In this document: positions 22,890 to 33,542 of the stretch, piece after piece
Numbering within the stretch: position 1 is the first letter of the stretch
How the letters are laid out: each line of letters begins with the position of its first letter
DNA from: Mesotaenium endlicherianum
Lineage: Eukaryota > Streptophyta > Zygnematophyceae > Zygnematales > Mesotaeniaceae
Direction: 5' to 3'
Assembly: GCA_009602735.1 (NCBI GenBank)
Contig: WELA01007148.1
Location: 21,538-85,537, forward strand
Length of the DNA: 64,000 nt
Notes under the pieces: model-generated
The model's input: only the letters and a program-made list of their open reading frames with translations
What the model was told of the DNA's origin: nothing
Databases searched by the model: none
Position numbers and translations under genes: made by a program

Positions 22890-23806
22890 TGTAATGTTTC
22901 TGCTTTTCGACAGGATCTTTCCTTGGTATTTAAGGAATATTAAAGTGAAGTGGAAAGAAAATCTATATACTTGTGCAAATTGACAAGTCCTCGAGAAAGG
23001 GAAAATGAAAACTAACGTAGAATGTGTGCTTGTGAGAGTTGCACTCACAATAACTCTGCAGGTATTTATACCTGCACGACGTGAGGCACTGGAGTGCTTC
23101 AAGTCACCACCTAGGGCACTGGTTCATGTCAACAAAAACAGGCGAAGGGGTACAACCCATTCGGCTGAATGCTCGAAACGCGCCGTTTGGCCGTTTGGAG
23201 ACTTTTTGACGGTTTCCGAAAAACCATTTCGCGCCAAACAGGCGTTTTCGCGTTCTCGCGACTTTCCGAAAAGTCGCGACTGTTCGCAAAGTCGCGTACA
23301 CATGCTTTCGTCATGAATCGGTACTTATGAAAACTACTTTGGCCAATCAATTAGGTTTGAGGGTTTCAAACGACAAGTTGCGGGTTCGAATCCGCTTGGA
23401 TGCAAAGTCGCGTTGCATATGATGTGTCGTTTGACTTTTACGACTGTTTGTTCGTATTAACGACTAGTCGTAAATCCAAAATCCGTGACTGTGCATTATC
23501 TGAAATAATGACAATCCAAATAACAAATTTAGCAATGGTTTATCAAGTTATCATCTCATAATTAATCAAAGTAACTTCATGAATAATTATGTCATACTTT
23601 TGCGAAGTAGTCAAATTACGTTACAACGCTTTTTGCAATAGTATCTCGGTCGTTTTGCCAATCGACCGGGAATAAATCGGCACACACGTGTGGCAAATAT
23701 ATCAATGTGATGCAATCATTTATAATAATGTATGATAAATTGTATAACGTATTTTAGGTCATCGGGAAAACGTTCCAAATACGCCTAAAAAGCTCAGATC
23801 GTTACA
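22890..23806 (-). repeat. D 5' LTR (917 bp)
   Basis: TGTAATG...TTACA ends on the plus strand. It contains a perfect 10-bp-arm hairpin at 23256-23279 and the tRNA-like block at 23337-23407. It is longer than the 3' LTR. Confidence 0.78.
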
Positions 23807-24621
23807 ATGAAGTCAAAAAAATGTTGTCAAAGATGAGTCTTGCTCACTGAGGTGTTGTAACCTGGGTCGTTGTGGGAATAAAATGAGCCATTTTGGTAAG
23901 TCTATCCACCGTCGTTAGTATTGCACTATGACCTTGAGGTGTCACGGGCAGGTCCACGATAAAGTCCATGGAGATGTCTATCCATTGCCTTTCTGCGATT
24001 GGTCGTGGTTGAAGAAGTCCTCCCGCCTTTTGTGATGAGGGCTTGACTTTTTCGCATGTGTCACAGTACCTGTAGTACTCCTTGACTTGCTTAGACATGC
24101 CTGGCCAGCAATAAGTCTTGGCTAGAACGCGCATGGCCTTAAGGATCCCAAACTGTCCTCCAAGAGGGTTGTCGTGTGCTTCTCGAAGGAGCAAGGGCCG
24201 GAGGTCTAAGTCATCAAGAACACATCTCTGGCCCATGTCTTGCCTCACTCAATAATTGCCTTCTTGCTTCTTGTATGGGTCCAAGGTTGCTTCTCCGTTC
24301 TTGTAGTAAGGGTCTCTTTCATAGGCGGCTGAATATCGAACTTCCAGATCTGTCTTCAGGGATGTCATCATTGCGTTCAATTGCAGTCTTGAGAGGGGGT
24401 CAGTCGGGTTTGTCTTGCCGGGCTGATATTGAATCGTGGTATTGTACTATTGCAAGTACCCACTCCATCTTGCTTGTCTTCTAGAGTGATACGGCTGCGT
24501 CTGGAGGTGCTTCAACGCCTCGTGGTCTGTAGTGACCAGCACCTTGCATCCTTCAACAGAGCAGCGCCAAACCTTCAAGGCATGTATAATCGCCAATGCC
24601 TCTCGCTTCGTGGTTGTATAC
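23807..24621 (-). pseudogene. pol: A2 integrase zinc finger and RNase H end
   Basis: The minus-strand reading includes [38 protein letters not shown] and the RNase H end. It is the middle block of A2: it joins 19185 on the left across D and 33543 on the right across B2. Confidence 0.85.
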
Positions 24622-25341
24622 TGAAATGAATCGGCTTACCAAATAAGCGATTAACAATTAATAAAGATCTTTATATCAGCAAGTAATCTTTATGGTATTT
24701 TCCGTTAACTGGTTAAACGGCAAAGGACAATACACTAGCAGTGAACATTACTCGTAAGTTTAATGCGAGTAAACTAGCATCCGTAATGCAAATCAGTAAA
24801 CTCATACATAAGCAAGGTTAGAAGACAATGCGTATCAATGGCTTCTTGCCTTGGATTCAGATCTCTCTCAGTAAGCTGTACAAGAGAGTTGGCCTCGTTT
24901 CCGAATGCCGAACTCGAGAACAATGCCTAGCATATGTACACGGAATGAGTTTACTGTTCAACGATCAGTGCGATGGCACCGCCTACCCGGGAGCTAACCA
25001 CGTTGGTAGGACCTCGGCTAACCAAATCCACCGCCATCTCCCATCATCCCGAATAGCCATCCATCATAGGGATGTCATCTGGCCATTCATCTAGCATATC
25101 GTACTTAGGTGTATGTCAAGGCAGTTCGCTGCTACCGAGTACGGAAGTCAGCTGGCTGTCAAAGAATGGGTCAGCAAGCTGACTTATATAAACTTCAGCC
25201 TGCTGCTTCCGACTGAGTCATTAAACTGATAAGTATGTAAAGTCCAGCAGACTGACTATTAACTAAAGTTCAGCAGGCTGAACTTAATTAACTATTATAT
25301 TTAAATGAATATTATATCCACTAATATACTGATTCATTACA
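24622..25341 (-). repeat. B2 3' LTR (720 bp)
   Basis: TG...CA on the minus strand. The polypurine tract AAGTTGGAGGGA lies just inside it (about 25342-25355). Confidence 0.92.
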
Positions 25342-25454
25342 ATCCCTCCAACTTAACTTGTTGTCGCCTCGACAACATTAAACTGCAGAAATTTTAAATA
25401 AGGGAACTGAACCTGACCAGCCTCCCTTACTGACTGCCTCTTCAGCCTGTCACC

Positions 25455-27131
25455 TTAAGGGGTTGTTCCTGGGGCTTCAGGATCAGGAGACGGAGATCTG
25501 GACCTAGATCTGGACAGCCCTCTAGGTCTGTCAGCTGGCCTTCTAAAGAACCCTGTTTGCTCTAAAGTTGGCCCTCGAGGAGAACGGAGGATGGTGGCCT
25601 GCTCTTCAACCACTTGGGTGTTGATTCCCACATAGACAGGCATTCCAGTAGGATGCTGAAATACATTGGCTAGAGGTACATGCCCCTGAGCGGAGGGGGA
25701 GGCTGGCATACCTCTGGCCCACCCGCGTGTCCCTCTTCTGGCACCCCTGTCCTCTGGGGATTTCTGCCTGTGTCTGCTGCCCAGTACAGTCAGATCAGCT
25801 TCTTCCCCTGCTTGGGCAGGTGGGCTGGGGGAGCGAGCGCGGGGTCCAGTTGTCGCCATAACGGGGATCACATTCCAAACACCTGATCGTGGTTCTTTAG
25901 GAAGCGCCCCTGCCTGTCCCTGGGTATCCTGAGTACCTGCTGCTGATGCTTCTCCTCTGCCTTGTTCTTCTTCCTCATCCTCCTCATCCTCCTCCTCGGA
26001 GAGAGTAGGGGTCTCGTCCACTAAGTCGTCCTGCTCCCTAGTAGACATGGAGTAGTCTACCGACCTCCCTTTCTTAGGGCGCGCTGGAGGTTGCTTGGCC
26101 TTCAGCCTACTGATATCTATCCGGCCTGCATTCTTTGCCCATTTGACAAAGGCATGCTTTCCCTTAGAGAAGTACTCTCTTCCCCTCCTCCTATGTTCCT
26201 TGGTCTCTGCATTCATATTGCTCAGGCATCCATTCAGCCTGGGGTCCCAAGGGGCAATGTGAGGTGGTAGGATGAGATAGCCGTCTAGGCCATAGTGGAA
26301 GTCATCCGGTTGGGCTCGGTCACACTCCTGCTTCTTATTTGTGACGGTCATCCACCTCCAGTCTGTTGGCTGCTGGTAGTACTGGGGTCCGTGCTCAGCC
26401 TTCCTCAGTTTACACGGGAACCAGTGGGGAGAGAATATCTGCTGTCCTGCTTCCCTGGCCAAGTACTCCCAGCTCCTTCTCTCAACTTCATTGTAAGCTG
26501 GCAGGAGTGTGAGGTAGAATACCGTATCCTTAAAGCTATCGGGCCGCATGCTCACCATCCGGATGAGTCTCTGATCTCCCACTATTCCCGGTATGGGGAC
26601 CGGCTTGTTCTCTGAATCATCTGCGAGATACCGGGCCTGCTCTGCTGTATAGCCCACCATCTTAGCATAATCTTCGTAAAGGACCACGCCGGTGTGTGTC
26701 TCGATGTACTTGTCCAGTGCTGTAGCTCCTTCCTTCTGTAGCTGTGTTATCTGTTCCAGCCTGTTGATCTCCTGGGCTGCCAGCAATGCTTCCTTCAGGT
26801 TATCGAAGTTTTGGCCACCCACCACAGTATACCTGTAAGTGGCCAAGCTCTTCTGTCTGTCCGCTTCAATCTTTTTTCTTTTCTCCTCTTCTGCCGCTGC
26901 CGCTTCTTCTTGCTGTTTCTTCTGTCTCTCCTCCTCAGCCTTCCTGAGGTTTTCCGCTTCCTGATCCTTCTTCCTCTGTGCCTCTTCTGCCGCCTCTTGT
27001 TGTCTGCGGACCCTTTCCTATTCTCTCCTGGGAAGGGACGTCGCCGCCAGCTCCTTCTGGTATTGCTCCATTGTCCTCCTGGCTTCTTCCGCCTTGCGCT
27101 TTCTGTCCTTCTTTTGTGTGGTGGGCGCCAT
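25455..27131 (-). CDS. Extra 3' ORF of B2, unknown function
   Basis: This is the counterpart of 6722-8401 in B1, downstream of pol and on the same strand. The open part from 26846 starts MATYRYTVVGG and runs 463 residues. A further K/E/R/Q-rich coiled-coil stretch beginning MAPTTQKKDRKRKAEEARR lies upstream (to 27131). Then come a conserved middle with DSFKDTVFYLTLLPAYNEVE and PDDFHYGLDGYLILPPH, a basic patch (AKQPPARPKKGRSVD), an acidic run and an RSRSRSPSP end. No transmembrane segment, protease, RT or zinc-finger motif is visible. Charged tails flanking a compact core suggest a nuclear or nucleic-acid-associated protein. That is inference. It could be an accessory or captured host gene. 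Confidence 0.75.
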
Positions 27132-27522
27132 CCTGTGCATGTAACCAGGGCACAAGTTAGTAGGGTATGGACCTTTGTCATAGGGATTGCAGGAAGTATG
27201 TTAGTATTAGTATAGTGGATTCGATGCTGTTTACCTTACAGGATGATTGCTAGAAGTTGACGTAGTTGCGATGCGCTAAACATAAACGTATGATTTGTGT
27301 TTTAGGGTGAGTTAAGTGATGTAGTGTTGTGCGAGGCCCTTTTTCCTTCAGCTTAAGGTGCTTTATGTGGGCCGGGCTGGCCCCTCTGTCACTATGCTGA
27401 CACTCAAAATTCACGTAACTGTTCTTTTATCGCTCTCGCTCACTAACTGTCATATATTTTCCCCTCCAACTTAAATGGAGACAGGACCGCGTGTCACCTT
27501 CCCGTGTCAACTGAAATGACAG
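27132..27522. other. Spacer between B2 pol and the extra ORF
   Basis: Noncoding stretch conserved with B1 (8402-8835). No clear coding; it may hold expression signals for the extra ORF. Confidence 0.4.
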
Positions 27523-28665
27523 TTATGGAGGGACTCCAGCGGCCCGAAGGTGGAACCGTGTCAACGCCCCTTTGGCATTGGTCAAGTGGTCCTTAAACTC
27601 CCAAGTGTCCCCAGAGGCATCGTAACCCTTCCATCGAATGAGGTATTTCATGACATATTTAGACGATCGACGGACCGAGCGAGCGTCTAAAATCTCATCG
27701 ATCTCATATTCCTCGGGGTCGCCGTCCCGGACAGCGGGGACCGGTCCCGGTTGGACAGGTAACCGACCTGTGAACAGTGTATCACCTTTGATGTATGGTT
27801 CCAAGAAGGAGACATTAAAGACTGGGTGAGCCTTGTATTCAGCTGGCATGTTCAGTTTGTAAGCATTCTGACCGTCACGACGTATCACCGAATATGGACC
27901 GACCCAGACAGGGCCAAGCTTTTTCTTGACCACGCCAGGGAGGTACAGGTGCTGAGAATGCAGTTTGACTAAATCCCCCTTGGTAAATGTCAGTTCCCGA
28001 CGGTGTTGATTAGCGTATTTTTGTTGGTTTTCTTGGGCCGTGTGCAAGTTTCGTTGGACTTCTGACAGGGTGTCAGCAAACTCCTGAGTTAACTGGAGGG
28101 AGACCGGGTTGTCAATCCCTTCAGGGTGAGTTAAAGATTCCCCTAGCACATCTAGAGGAGACTTAGGGACTCTACCCAGGCTGAGTTCAAAAGGAGTTTT
28201 GCCCGTTGACGCGTGCACCGCACTGTTGACCGCAAACTGAATTTGAGGCAACAGGTCATCCCAATTATCTTGTTTTTGGTTAATATATGCTCTCAGCACC
28301 TCCTGCAGAACTCGGTTAGTTCTTTCAGTCTGCCCATCAGTCTGAGGGTGGTTTGCTGTGCTGAGCAGCTGTTTGACTCCCATTAACCCCATTAAAGCTC
28401 TCCAGAACTTAGAGGTGAATTTTGAGTCTCTGTCTGAGATGATATTAGAAGGGAGCCCATGTTGGCATACTACATGGTTGTAAAACTGTCTCGCTGTTTC
28501 GAGTGCAGTCACTTTGACAGTTGTGGGGATAAAAATGACCATTTTTGTGAGTTTATCCACGACTACCATTACCGAATCATGCCCAATAGCAGTTCGTGGC
28601 AGTGTGATTACCCAGTCCATGGATATAGTTTCCCAGCGTCCAGCTGGGATGGGCAATGGTTGCAA
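27523..28665 (-). CDS. pol: B2 integrase core, GPY-type end and chromodomain
   Basis: Core motifs [32 protein letters not shown] and [15 protein letters not shown] give the DD(35)E set. A linker with [15 protein letters not shown] and [12 protein letters not shown] follows (GPY/F-like). The end is a chromodomain with [11 protein letters not shown] and [17 protein letters not shown]. This chromodomain class identifies a chromovirus distinct from family A. It overlaps the upstream pol ORF slightly. The product would join element DNA to chromatin. Confidence 0.9.
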   Translation of the reverse strand: MQPLPIPAGRWETISMDWVITLPRTAIGHDSVMVVVDKLTKMVIFIPTTVKVTALETARQFYNHVVCQHGLPSNIISDRDSKFTSKFWRALMGLMGVKQLLSTANHPQTDGQTERTNRVLQEVLRAYINQKQDNWDDLLPQIQFAVNSAVHASTGKTPFELSLGRVPKSPLDVLGESLTHPEGIDNPVSLQLTQEFADTLSEVQRNLHTAQENQQKYANQHRRELTFTKGDLVKLHSQHLYLPGVVKKKLGPVWVGPYSVIRRDGQNAYKLNMPAEYKAHPVFNVSFLEPYIKGDTLFTGRLPVQPGPVPAVRDGDPEEYEIDEILDARSVRRSSKYVMKYLIRWKGYDASGDTWEFKDHLTNAKGALTRFHLRAAGVPP

Positions 28666-31049
28666 GAGACCTCCGGGTGGTGTGTGCCGAGACTTATTTC
28701 TCTGACACTGGTCACAGGACTTGACATAATTTCAAGACTTTCCCGGGGTAACCCCTCCCAATGATAATGTTTTGCCAATTTGCCAACAGTTTTGGCCTGC
28801 CCCAGATGTCCACCCAGTAAACTGTCATGCGCTTGACTCAGTAAGAGAGACCTTATTTCCAAGTTATTAGGAATGAACAGCTTCAGCCTGCCTGTAGTGG
28901 TTTCCGTCACCCAGACCCCTCCCTTAAGCTTATACCCGAGTGCAGTAGCACGACACACATTAGTAGTGGGGCTGGGCTCAAATGTTGGGTCAGAAAGGTA
29001 GGCTTTCCTAAGTTGTTCAAGGAAGGACTTTTTCACCTTTAGTGAAGTGAGTGCACACAGGACTTTATCCACAGCATGCTGACTAGAGTTCTTTTCTTGC
29101 AAGTCAGGTCTTCTAGAGAGTGCATCAGCAGGATTCAACTTCCCTGGTTTGTAGTCGATCTGGACTTGGAACTGCTCCAGCATCTGGCTCCAGCGGTTCT
29201 CCCTCCTCGACAGCTTGGACTTCTTCTGAAAGTGGGTCAGAGCTAGATGATCCGTAATCACCTTAAAAGCTTTACCATGTAAGTATGCTCTCCACTGTTT
29301 GAGTACATGAATAATAGCTAGCAGCTCTTTATCATGCACTGAGTAATTAATCTTCGCTGGATTGAATTTCATAGACTCGTACAACACAGGATGCCACTCC
29401 TGCCGTACCTTACCATCCTTTGTGGTTTTGTCAGCAGGCTGTAACAAAATAGCACCCATGGCAAAGTCAGAGGCATCAGTAACCACCTGCACCGGTTTGC
29501 TGGGGTCATACACGGCTAGCACTGGGGCAGAACAAAGGGCATCTTTAAGGGTCTGGAAGGCAGCCTGCTGCTCTTCTCCCCACACATACCCAATGTCTTT
29601 CTTAGTAAGGTCAGTCAGTTTACTGGCCTTTGTGGAATAATTCTCAATAAATCTCCTATAGTAGTTAGCCAACCCGAGGAAGGATCTAACTTCAGAGACA
29701 GACTGTGGTACTGGCCAGTCCCTTATGGTCTGGACTTTCTTAGGATCCACACAAATGCCTTCTTTACTGACAACGTGGCCTAAGAATTCAATACTTTCCT
29801 TAAAGAAATCACACTTGCTCATTTTAGCATATAAGTGATTTTTCCGCAGAGTGTCCAGGACTTTCTTTAAGTGTTCAGTGTGCTGAGCTTCATCTTTTGA
29901 GAAAACTAAAATATCATCCAGGAAAACTTGCACAAACTTATCCAAATAAGGTTTGAAAATGTCATTCATGGCACCCATGAAGGTCGCAGGAGCATTAGTC
30001 AGTCCAAATGGCATCACGTTGAATTCATAGTGTCCATAACGTGTGCGGAAGGCAGTCTTGTGTTCATCCCCCTCAGCAATTCTGATTTGATGATAACCAC
30101 TCTTGAGATCTATCTTACTGAACACCTTAGCACCAGACAGGGTATCAAGCAAGTCCTCGATTCTGGGTAAAGCATACTTGTTCTTTACTGTAACTCTGTT
30201 CAGGGCTTTGTAATCCACACACATCCGCATACTGCCATCCTTTTTCTTAACAAATAGGATGGGTGCGCCGTACGGTGATTTACTGGGAGAAATGTAACCA
30301 TTTTCCTCCAGCTCTGCAATCTGTGTTTTCAACTCCTCACTCTCCAAATAAGACAAGCCATACGTGCGTTGCCAGGGTGGCTGGCTACCAGGTAATAAAT
30401 CAATCCTATGATCTACTTCCCGCTTAGGGGGTAGTCCTGGAGGCATATTAAACACATCCGTGTACTGAGCAACAATGTTTGCAGCAGTAGGGTGCTCCGG
30501 AGGGTGTACCTTTTTCTCAACCACTTCTTCAGGTTGAGGAGGTACCTCTCTTAGCAGCAGACAGAACATTCTGTCTTCCTTCTGGTTCCAGCTTTTGACG
30601 AACTCCATTGCATTCAGCAACTTGCATCCTTCTGGAAGCCTCTTCTTTTCCTTCATTTGCCATCCACACAGGACAAGAGGAAGAGCACTGGTGGGTGCCA
30701 AGTCAGTCTGCCCATCACTGGCTCCTCTCACTTTAACTGTACCTCTGCTCCAACACACTTCAGCTTGATGTCTATTAAGCCAGGACCTGCCTAGCACGAG
30801 ATCATAAAAGCCAGTGTTGAGTACCTCAAATGTAAGCGTTTCAGTTAGAACTGCAATGCCAGAACCTAACTGGACCTCAATAGGCTTGGTTATAACTCCT
30901 CCCGGGATACTTGAGGCATCTCCAAGGAATATTTTTCTATTCCCTTGGGTGACAGTAGGCAGCCTTAGCCGCTTAACTAAGTCCTTGTGGATAAAAGTAT
31001 GTGACGCCCCTCCGTCAACAAATGCCCTCACCTTCCTACCTGCAATCAT
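28608..31049 (-). CDS. pol: B2 protease, RT, RNase H and integrase zinc finger
   Basis: 813 codons. The protease motif [12 protein letters not shown] is near the N-terminus. The RT fingers ([19 protein letters not shown]) and palm ([10 protein letters not shown]) follow, then the connection ([16 protein letters not shown]), RNase H ([13 protein letters not shown], then [19 protein letters not shown]) and the start of the integrase HHCC finger ([10 protein letters not shown]). The length and order are usual for gypsy pol. It looks well preserved. Confidence 0.93.
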   Translation of the reverse strand: MIAGRKVRAFVDGGASHTFIHKDLVKRLRLPTVTQGNRKIFLGDASSIPGGVITKPIEVQLGSGIAVLTETLTFEVLNTGFYDLVLGRSWLNRHQAEVCWSRGTVKVRGASDGQTDLAPTSALPLVLCGWQMKEKKRLPEGCKLLNAMEFVKSWNQKEDRMFCLLLREVPPQPEEVVEKKVHPPEHPTAANIVAQYTDVFNMPPGLPPKREVDHRIDLLPGSQPPWQRTYGLSYLESEELKTQIAELEENGYISPSKSPYGAPILFVKKKDGSMRMCVDYKALNRVTVKNKYALPRIEDLLDTLSGAKVFSKIDLKSGYHQIRIAEGDEHKTAFRTRYGHYEFNVMPFGLTNAPATFMGAMNDIFKPYLDKFVQVFLDDILVFSKDEAQHTEHLKKVLDTLRKNHLYAKMSKCDFFKESIEFLGHVVSKEGICVDPKKVQTIRDWPVPQSVSEVRSFLGLANYYRRFIENYSTKASKLTDLTKKDIGYVWGEEQQAAFQTLKDALCSAPVLAVYDPSKPVQVVTDASDFAMGAILLQPADKTTKDGKVRQEWHPVLYESMKFNPAKINYSVHDKELLAIIHVLKQWRAYLHGKAFKVITDHLALTHFQKKSKLSRRENRWSQMLEQFQVQIDYKPGKLNPADALSRRPDLQEKNSSQHAVDKVLCALTSLKVKKSFLEQLRKAYLSDPTFEPSPTTNVCRATALGYKLKGGVWVTETTTGRLKLFIPNNLEIRSLLLSQAHDSLLGGHLGQAKTVGKLAKHYHWEGLPRESLEIMSSPVTSVREISLGTHHPEVSCNHCPSQLDAGKLYPWTG

Positions 31050-31261
31050 GCAATGCAGTAGGATAGGGGGGACTGTCTTGTCTTGACTTTCACATTGTTC
31101 TCCTTACGTAGCAAAGAAATGTTGGACATCAGGTGGAACAAGAGCATCCAGAGTGTGCACTCTCTGGACGTCTATATTGCTGATGGTCTCCTTTATCTGG
31201 TTGTCAGGCATGCATAGTGAATCCAGTTCAGCAGGACCCATAATACCTGCTACAAGGGCAG

Positions 31262-32788
31262 CTAGTGACGACTCACTATCTCTAGCATCCTCACAGTCAA
31301 TAGACTGGATAACTGACTGTTGTTGTCTTTTAAAGGCTGGTCTTTTCTCTCGACCTTTGGCAGGTGCTTCACTGGACACTGTTCTCGGTAGTGGCCTTTC
31401 TGCTGACAAGCGTAGCAAGTGGATTTTGCTGAGGCTGGTCTCGGCTTTATCCTACCACCACCCCTTCCATAGCCACCACGAGAGGAACCACCTCTACCTC
31501 TAGACTGAATAGCGTTGTACTCATACTCATATTCATCACCCTGATTATCCTCAGCCTGGTCTCCTTCAATTGCATTGTAGGAACCGTGGGGCTCTTTGAC
31601 GACCTTAGACACCAAAGCGTTACTCTGGCGCTTGTGATTGAGTTGCTGCTGATCCCAGGCGTCAGCATCCTGGATCAAGTCAGCCAGTTTCTCATACTTT
31701 TTCTCAGCAAAATGACCAGAGACCTCGGATTTCAAGCCATACCTGAAGTATGCTATCCTATACCGTTCTGGCAAATCAGGCTGCTTCATCATGTTCTCTT
31801 GGAACTTTTGAGCAAACTCAGCAACCGAAGTGGTCTGCTTCAGTGTCAGGGAGATCATCGCATATATAGCTTTCTCCTGCTGGTTGATGACGTCAAACTT
31901 CTCATGCAACTTCTCGACAAACTCTACCCACGTAGGGTCACCGAGTTGCCGAGCCTTACGCTCTTCCTTCCAGTAAAGCCACCAGTCTGCGGCACTGCCT
32001 TTCAGTAGCGCACCGGTGTGCCTGACCTTCTCGTAATCTTGCAGTTCTGGGTAGTTCTCCAGCCACTGCTCAACATCCGCGAGAAACTTGATCAGGTAAT
32101 ATTTTCTGTTTCCCTCAGGATCATAGTCCTGGGGAGGTTTCGGCTTGGGCTTACTAGGCCCTCGGCCACCACCACTAGTGGTGTGAGACCCCAGTTGGTC
32201 TCTGTCCCGCAGTAGGGACATTATGATTCTTTTGTCCTCCTGCTGGGACTGATACATGGTCGCCATTTGCGACTGCATCTGAACGAACAATGCTCCCAAG
32301 TCTACACTCTGGGGTGGTAGTCTAGCAAATGCAGCAGCAGCATTGGCATCTACTCGCTGAGTAGTGTCCTCAACAGTCCCTCTCGCTCCTGCAGCAGCAA
32401 TTCCTGCCGCATTCAGCCGGTCACGTATTTGACCTAGGGGTACATTGAGTTGTACAACAGGAGGTGGGTTCAGAACATTGGCCCTTGATGCCATGAGTTC
32501 CTCGACAGTGCGCTCGTCAGCTGGCTGTCTTTCCCTCCTTTCTGTATCTTCAGCGGCCTTCGCTACTTGTTCAGCTTCTAGCCTGGCTCTCTCCTCCGCA
32601 GCTTGCTGTGCTGCGACTGCGGCAATAGCAGCTGCCTCATCTGCAGCCTCCCTAGCTGCAGTATCTGCTACTGCTTCAGAACAGGTACGGGTTCCCGCAA
32701 CATGGCTTTCCGCCTGGTTTTTGACATTCTCGTTATCCTGGTTCTCCATGTCTCGGGAGTTGCTAGTTTGAGACCTTGTCCTTACCAT
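31262..32788 (-). CDS. gag: B2 gag with zinc knuckle
   Basis: 508 codons starting MVRTRSQTSNSRDMENQD shortly after the primer-binding site. The N-terminal third is Ala/Glu-rich and helical. The centre has the retrotransposon-gag region (DVEQWLENYPELQDYEK, KLHEKFDVINQQEKAIYAM, then FAQKFQENMMKQ). After an RGG-rich stretch comes a CCHC zinc knuckle, CYACQQKGHYREQC, which binds RNA. This gag type forms the particle shell. Confidence 0.92.
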   Translation of the reverse strand: MVRTRSQTSNSRDMENQDNENVKNQAESHVAGTRTCSEAVADTAAREAADEAAAIAAVAAQQAAEERARLEAEQVAKAAEDTERRERQPADERTVEELMASRANVLNPPPVVQLNVPLGQIRDRLNAAGIAAAGARGTVEDTTQRVDANAAAAFARLPPQSVDLGALFVQMQSQMATMYQSQQEDKRIIMSLLRDRDQLGSHTTSGGGRGPSKPKPKPPQDYDPEGNRKYYLIKFLADVEQWLENYPELQDYEKVRHTGALLKGSAADWWLYWKEERKARQLGDPTWVEFVEKLHEKFDVINQQEKAIYAMISLTLKQTTSVAEFAQKFQENMMKQPDLPERYRIAYFRYGLKSEVSGHFAEKKYEKLADLIQDADAWDQQQLNHKRQSNALVSKVVKEPHGSYNAIEGDQAEDNQGDEYEYEYNAIQSRGRGGSSRGGYGRGGGRIKPRPASAKSTCYACQQKGHYREQCPVKHLPKVERKDQPLKDNNSQLSSLLTVRMLEIVSRH

Positions 32789-32809
32789 ACAAAGAAGACT
32801 GTGATAACT

Positions 32810-32821
32810 GCTCCGATACCA
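32810..32821 (-). promoter_or_regulatory. B2 primer-binding site
   Basis: The minus-strand reading TGGTATCGGAGC, next to the 5' LTR end, matches the usual initiator-Met tRNA complement. Confidence 0.8.
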
Positions 32822-32822
32822 C

Positions 32823-33542
32823 TGAAATGAATCGGCTTACCAAATAAGCGATTAACAATTAATACAGATGCGTATATCAGCAATTAATCTTTCTGGTATT
32901 TTTCGTTAACTGGTTAAACGGCAAAGGACAATACACTAGCAGTGAACATTACTCGTAAGTTTAATGCGAGTAAACTAGCATCCGTAATGCAAATCAGTAA
33001 ACTCATACATAAGCAAGGTTAGAAGACAATGCGTATCAATGGCTTCTCGCCTTGGATTCAGATCTCTCTCAGTAAGCTGTACAAGAGAGTTGGCCTCGTT
33101 TCCGAATGCCGAACTCGAGAGCAATGCCTAGCATATGTACATGGAATGAGTTTACTGTTCAACGGTCAGTGCGATGGCACCGCCTACCCGAGAGTTAACC
33201 ACGTTGGTAGGACCTCGGCTAACCATATCCACCGCCATCTCCCATCATCCCGAATAGCCATCCATCATAGGGATGTCATCTGGCCATTCATCTAGCATAT
33301 CGTACTTAGGTGTATGTCAAGGCAGTTCGCTGCTACCGAGTACGGAAGTCAGCTGGCTGTCAAAGAATGGGTCAGCAAGCTGACTTATATAAACTTCAGC
33401 CTGCTGCTTTCGGCTGAGTCATTAAACTGATAAGTATGTAAAGTCCAGCAGACTGACTATTAACTAAAGTTCAGCAGGCTGAACTTAATTAACTATTATA
33501 TTTAAATGAATATTATATCTACTAATATACTGATTCATTACA
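32823..33542 (-). repeat. B2 5' LTR (720 bp)
   Basis: Partner of 24622-25341. It carries palindromic sites GTTCAGC-AG-GCTGAAC (33469-33484), GTCAGC-AA-GCTGAC (33371-33384) and a weaker GTCAGC-TG-GCTGTC (33348-33361). All are conserved in the other B LTRs and lie in the upstream (U3) part. Confidence 0.92.

Larger units (their letters stand above)
19186..23806 (-). mobile_element. Ty3/gypsy chromovirus D
   Basis: This 4.6-kb element on the minus strand is inserted in the A2 integrase. Flanks ATGGA (19181-19185) and ATGAA (23807-23811) are a likely target duplication with one change, and the A2 sequence reads on across it. Order on the minus strand: 5' LTR 22890-23806, primer-binding site 22876-22888, gag 22027-22838, protease 21442-21924, RT/RNase H piece 21061-21360, integrase 20239-21018, chromodomain about 19990-20146, 3' LTR 19186-19983. 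The LTRs are of unequal length. Much of RT is not recognisable. Clearly broken and older than B2. Confidence 0.85.
24622..33542 (-). mobile_element. Family B Ty3/gypsy element B2, nearly whole
   Basis: This 8.9-kb element has LTRs 24622-25341 and 32823-33542 and target duplication TATAC (24617-24621 and 33543-33547). It is inserted in the RNase H of A2. Minus-strand order: 5' LTR, PBS 32810-32821, gag 31262-32788, protease-RT-RNase H 28608-31049, integrase-chromodomain 27523-28665, extra ORF 25455-27131, polypurine tract, 3' LTR. Gag, pol and integrase are each long and open; the whole has only a few breaks. By eye the LTRs differ by about 2-3 percent, so it is the youngest full element here. 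Confidence 0.95.
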
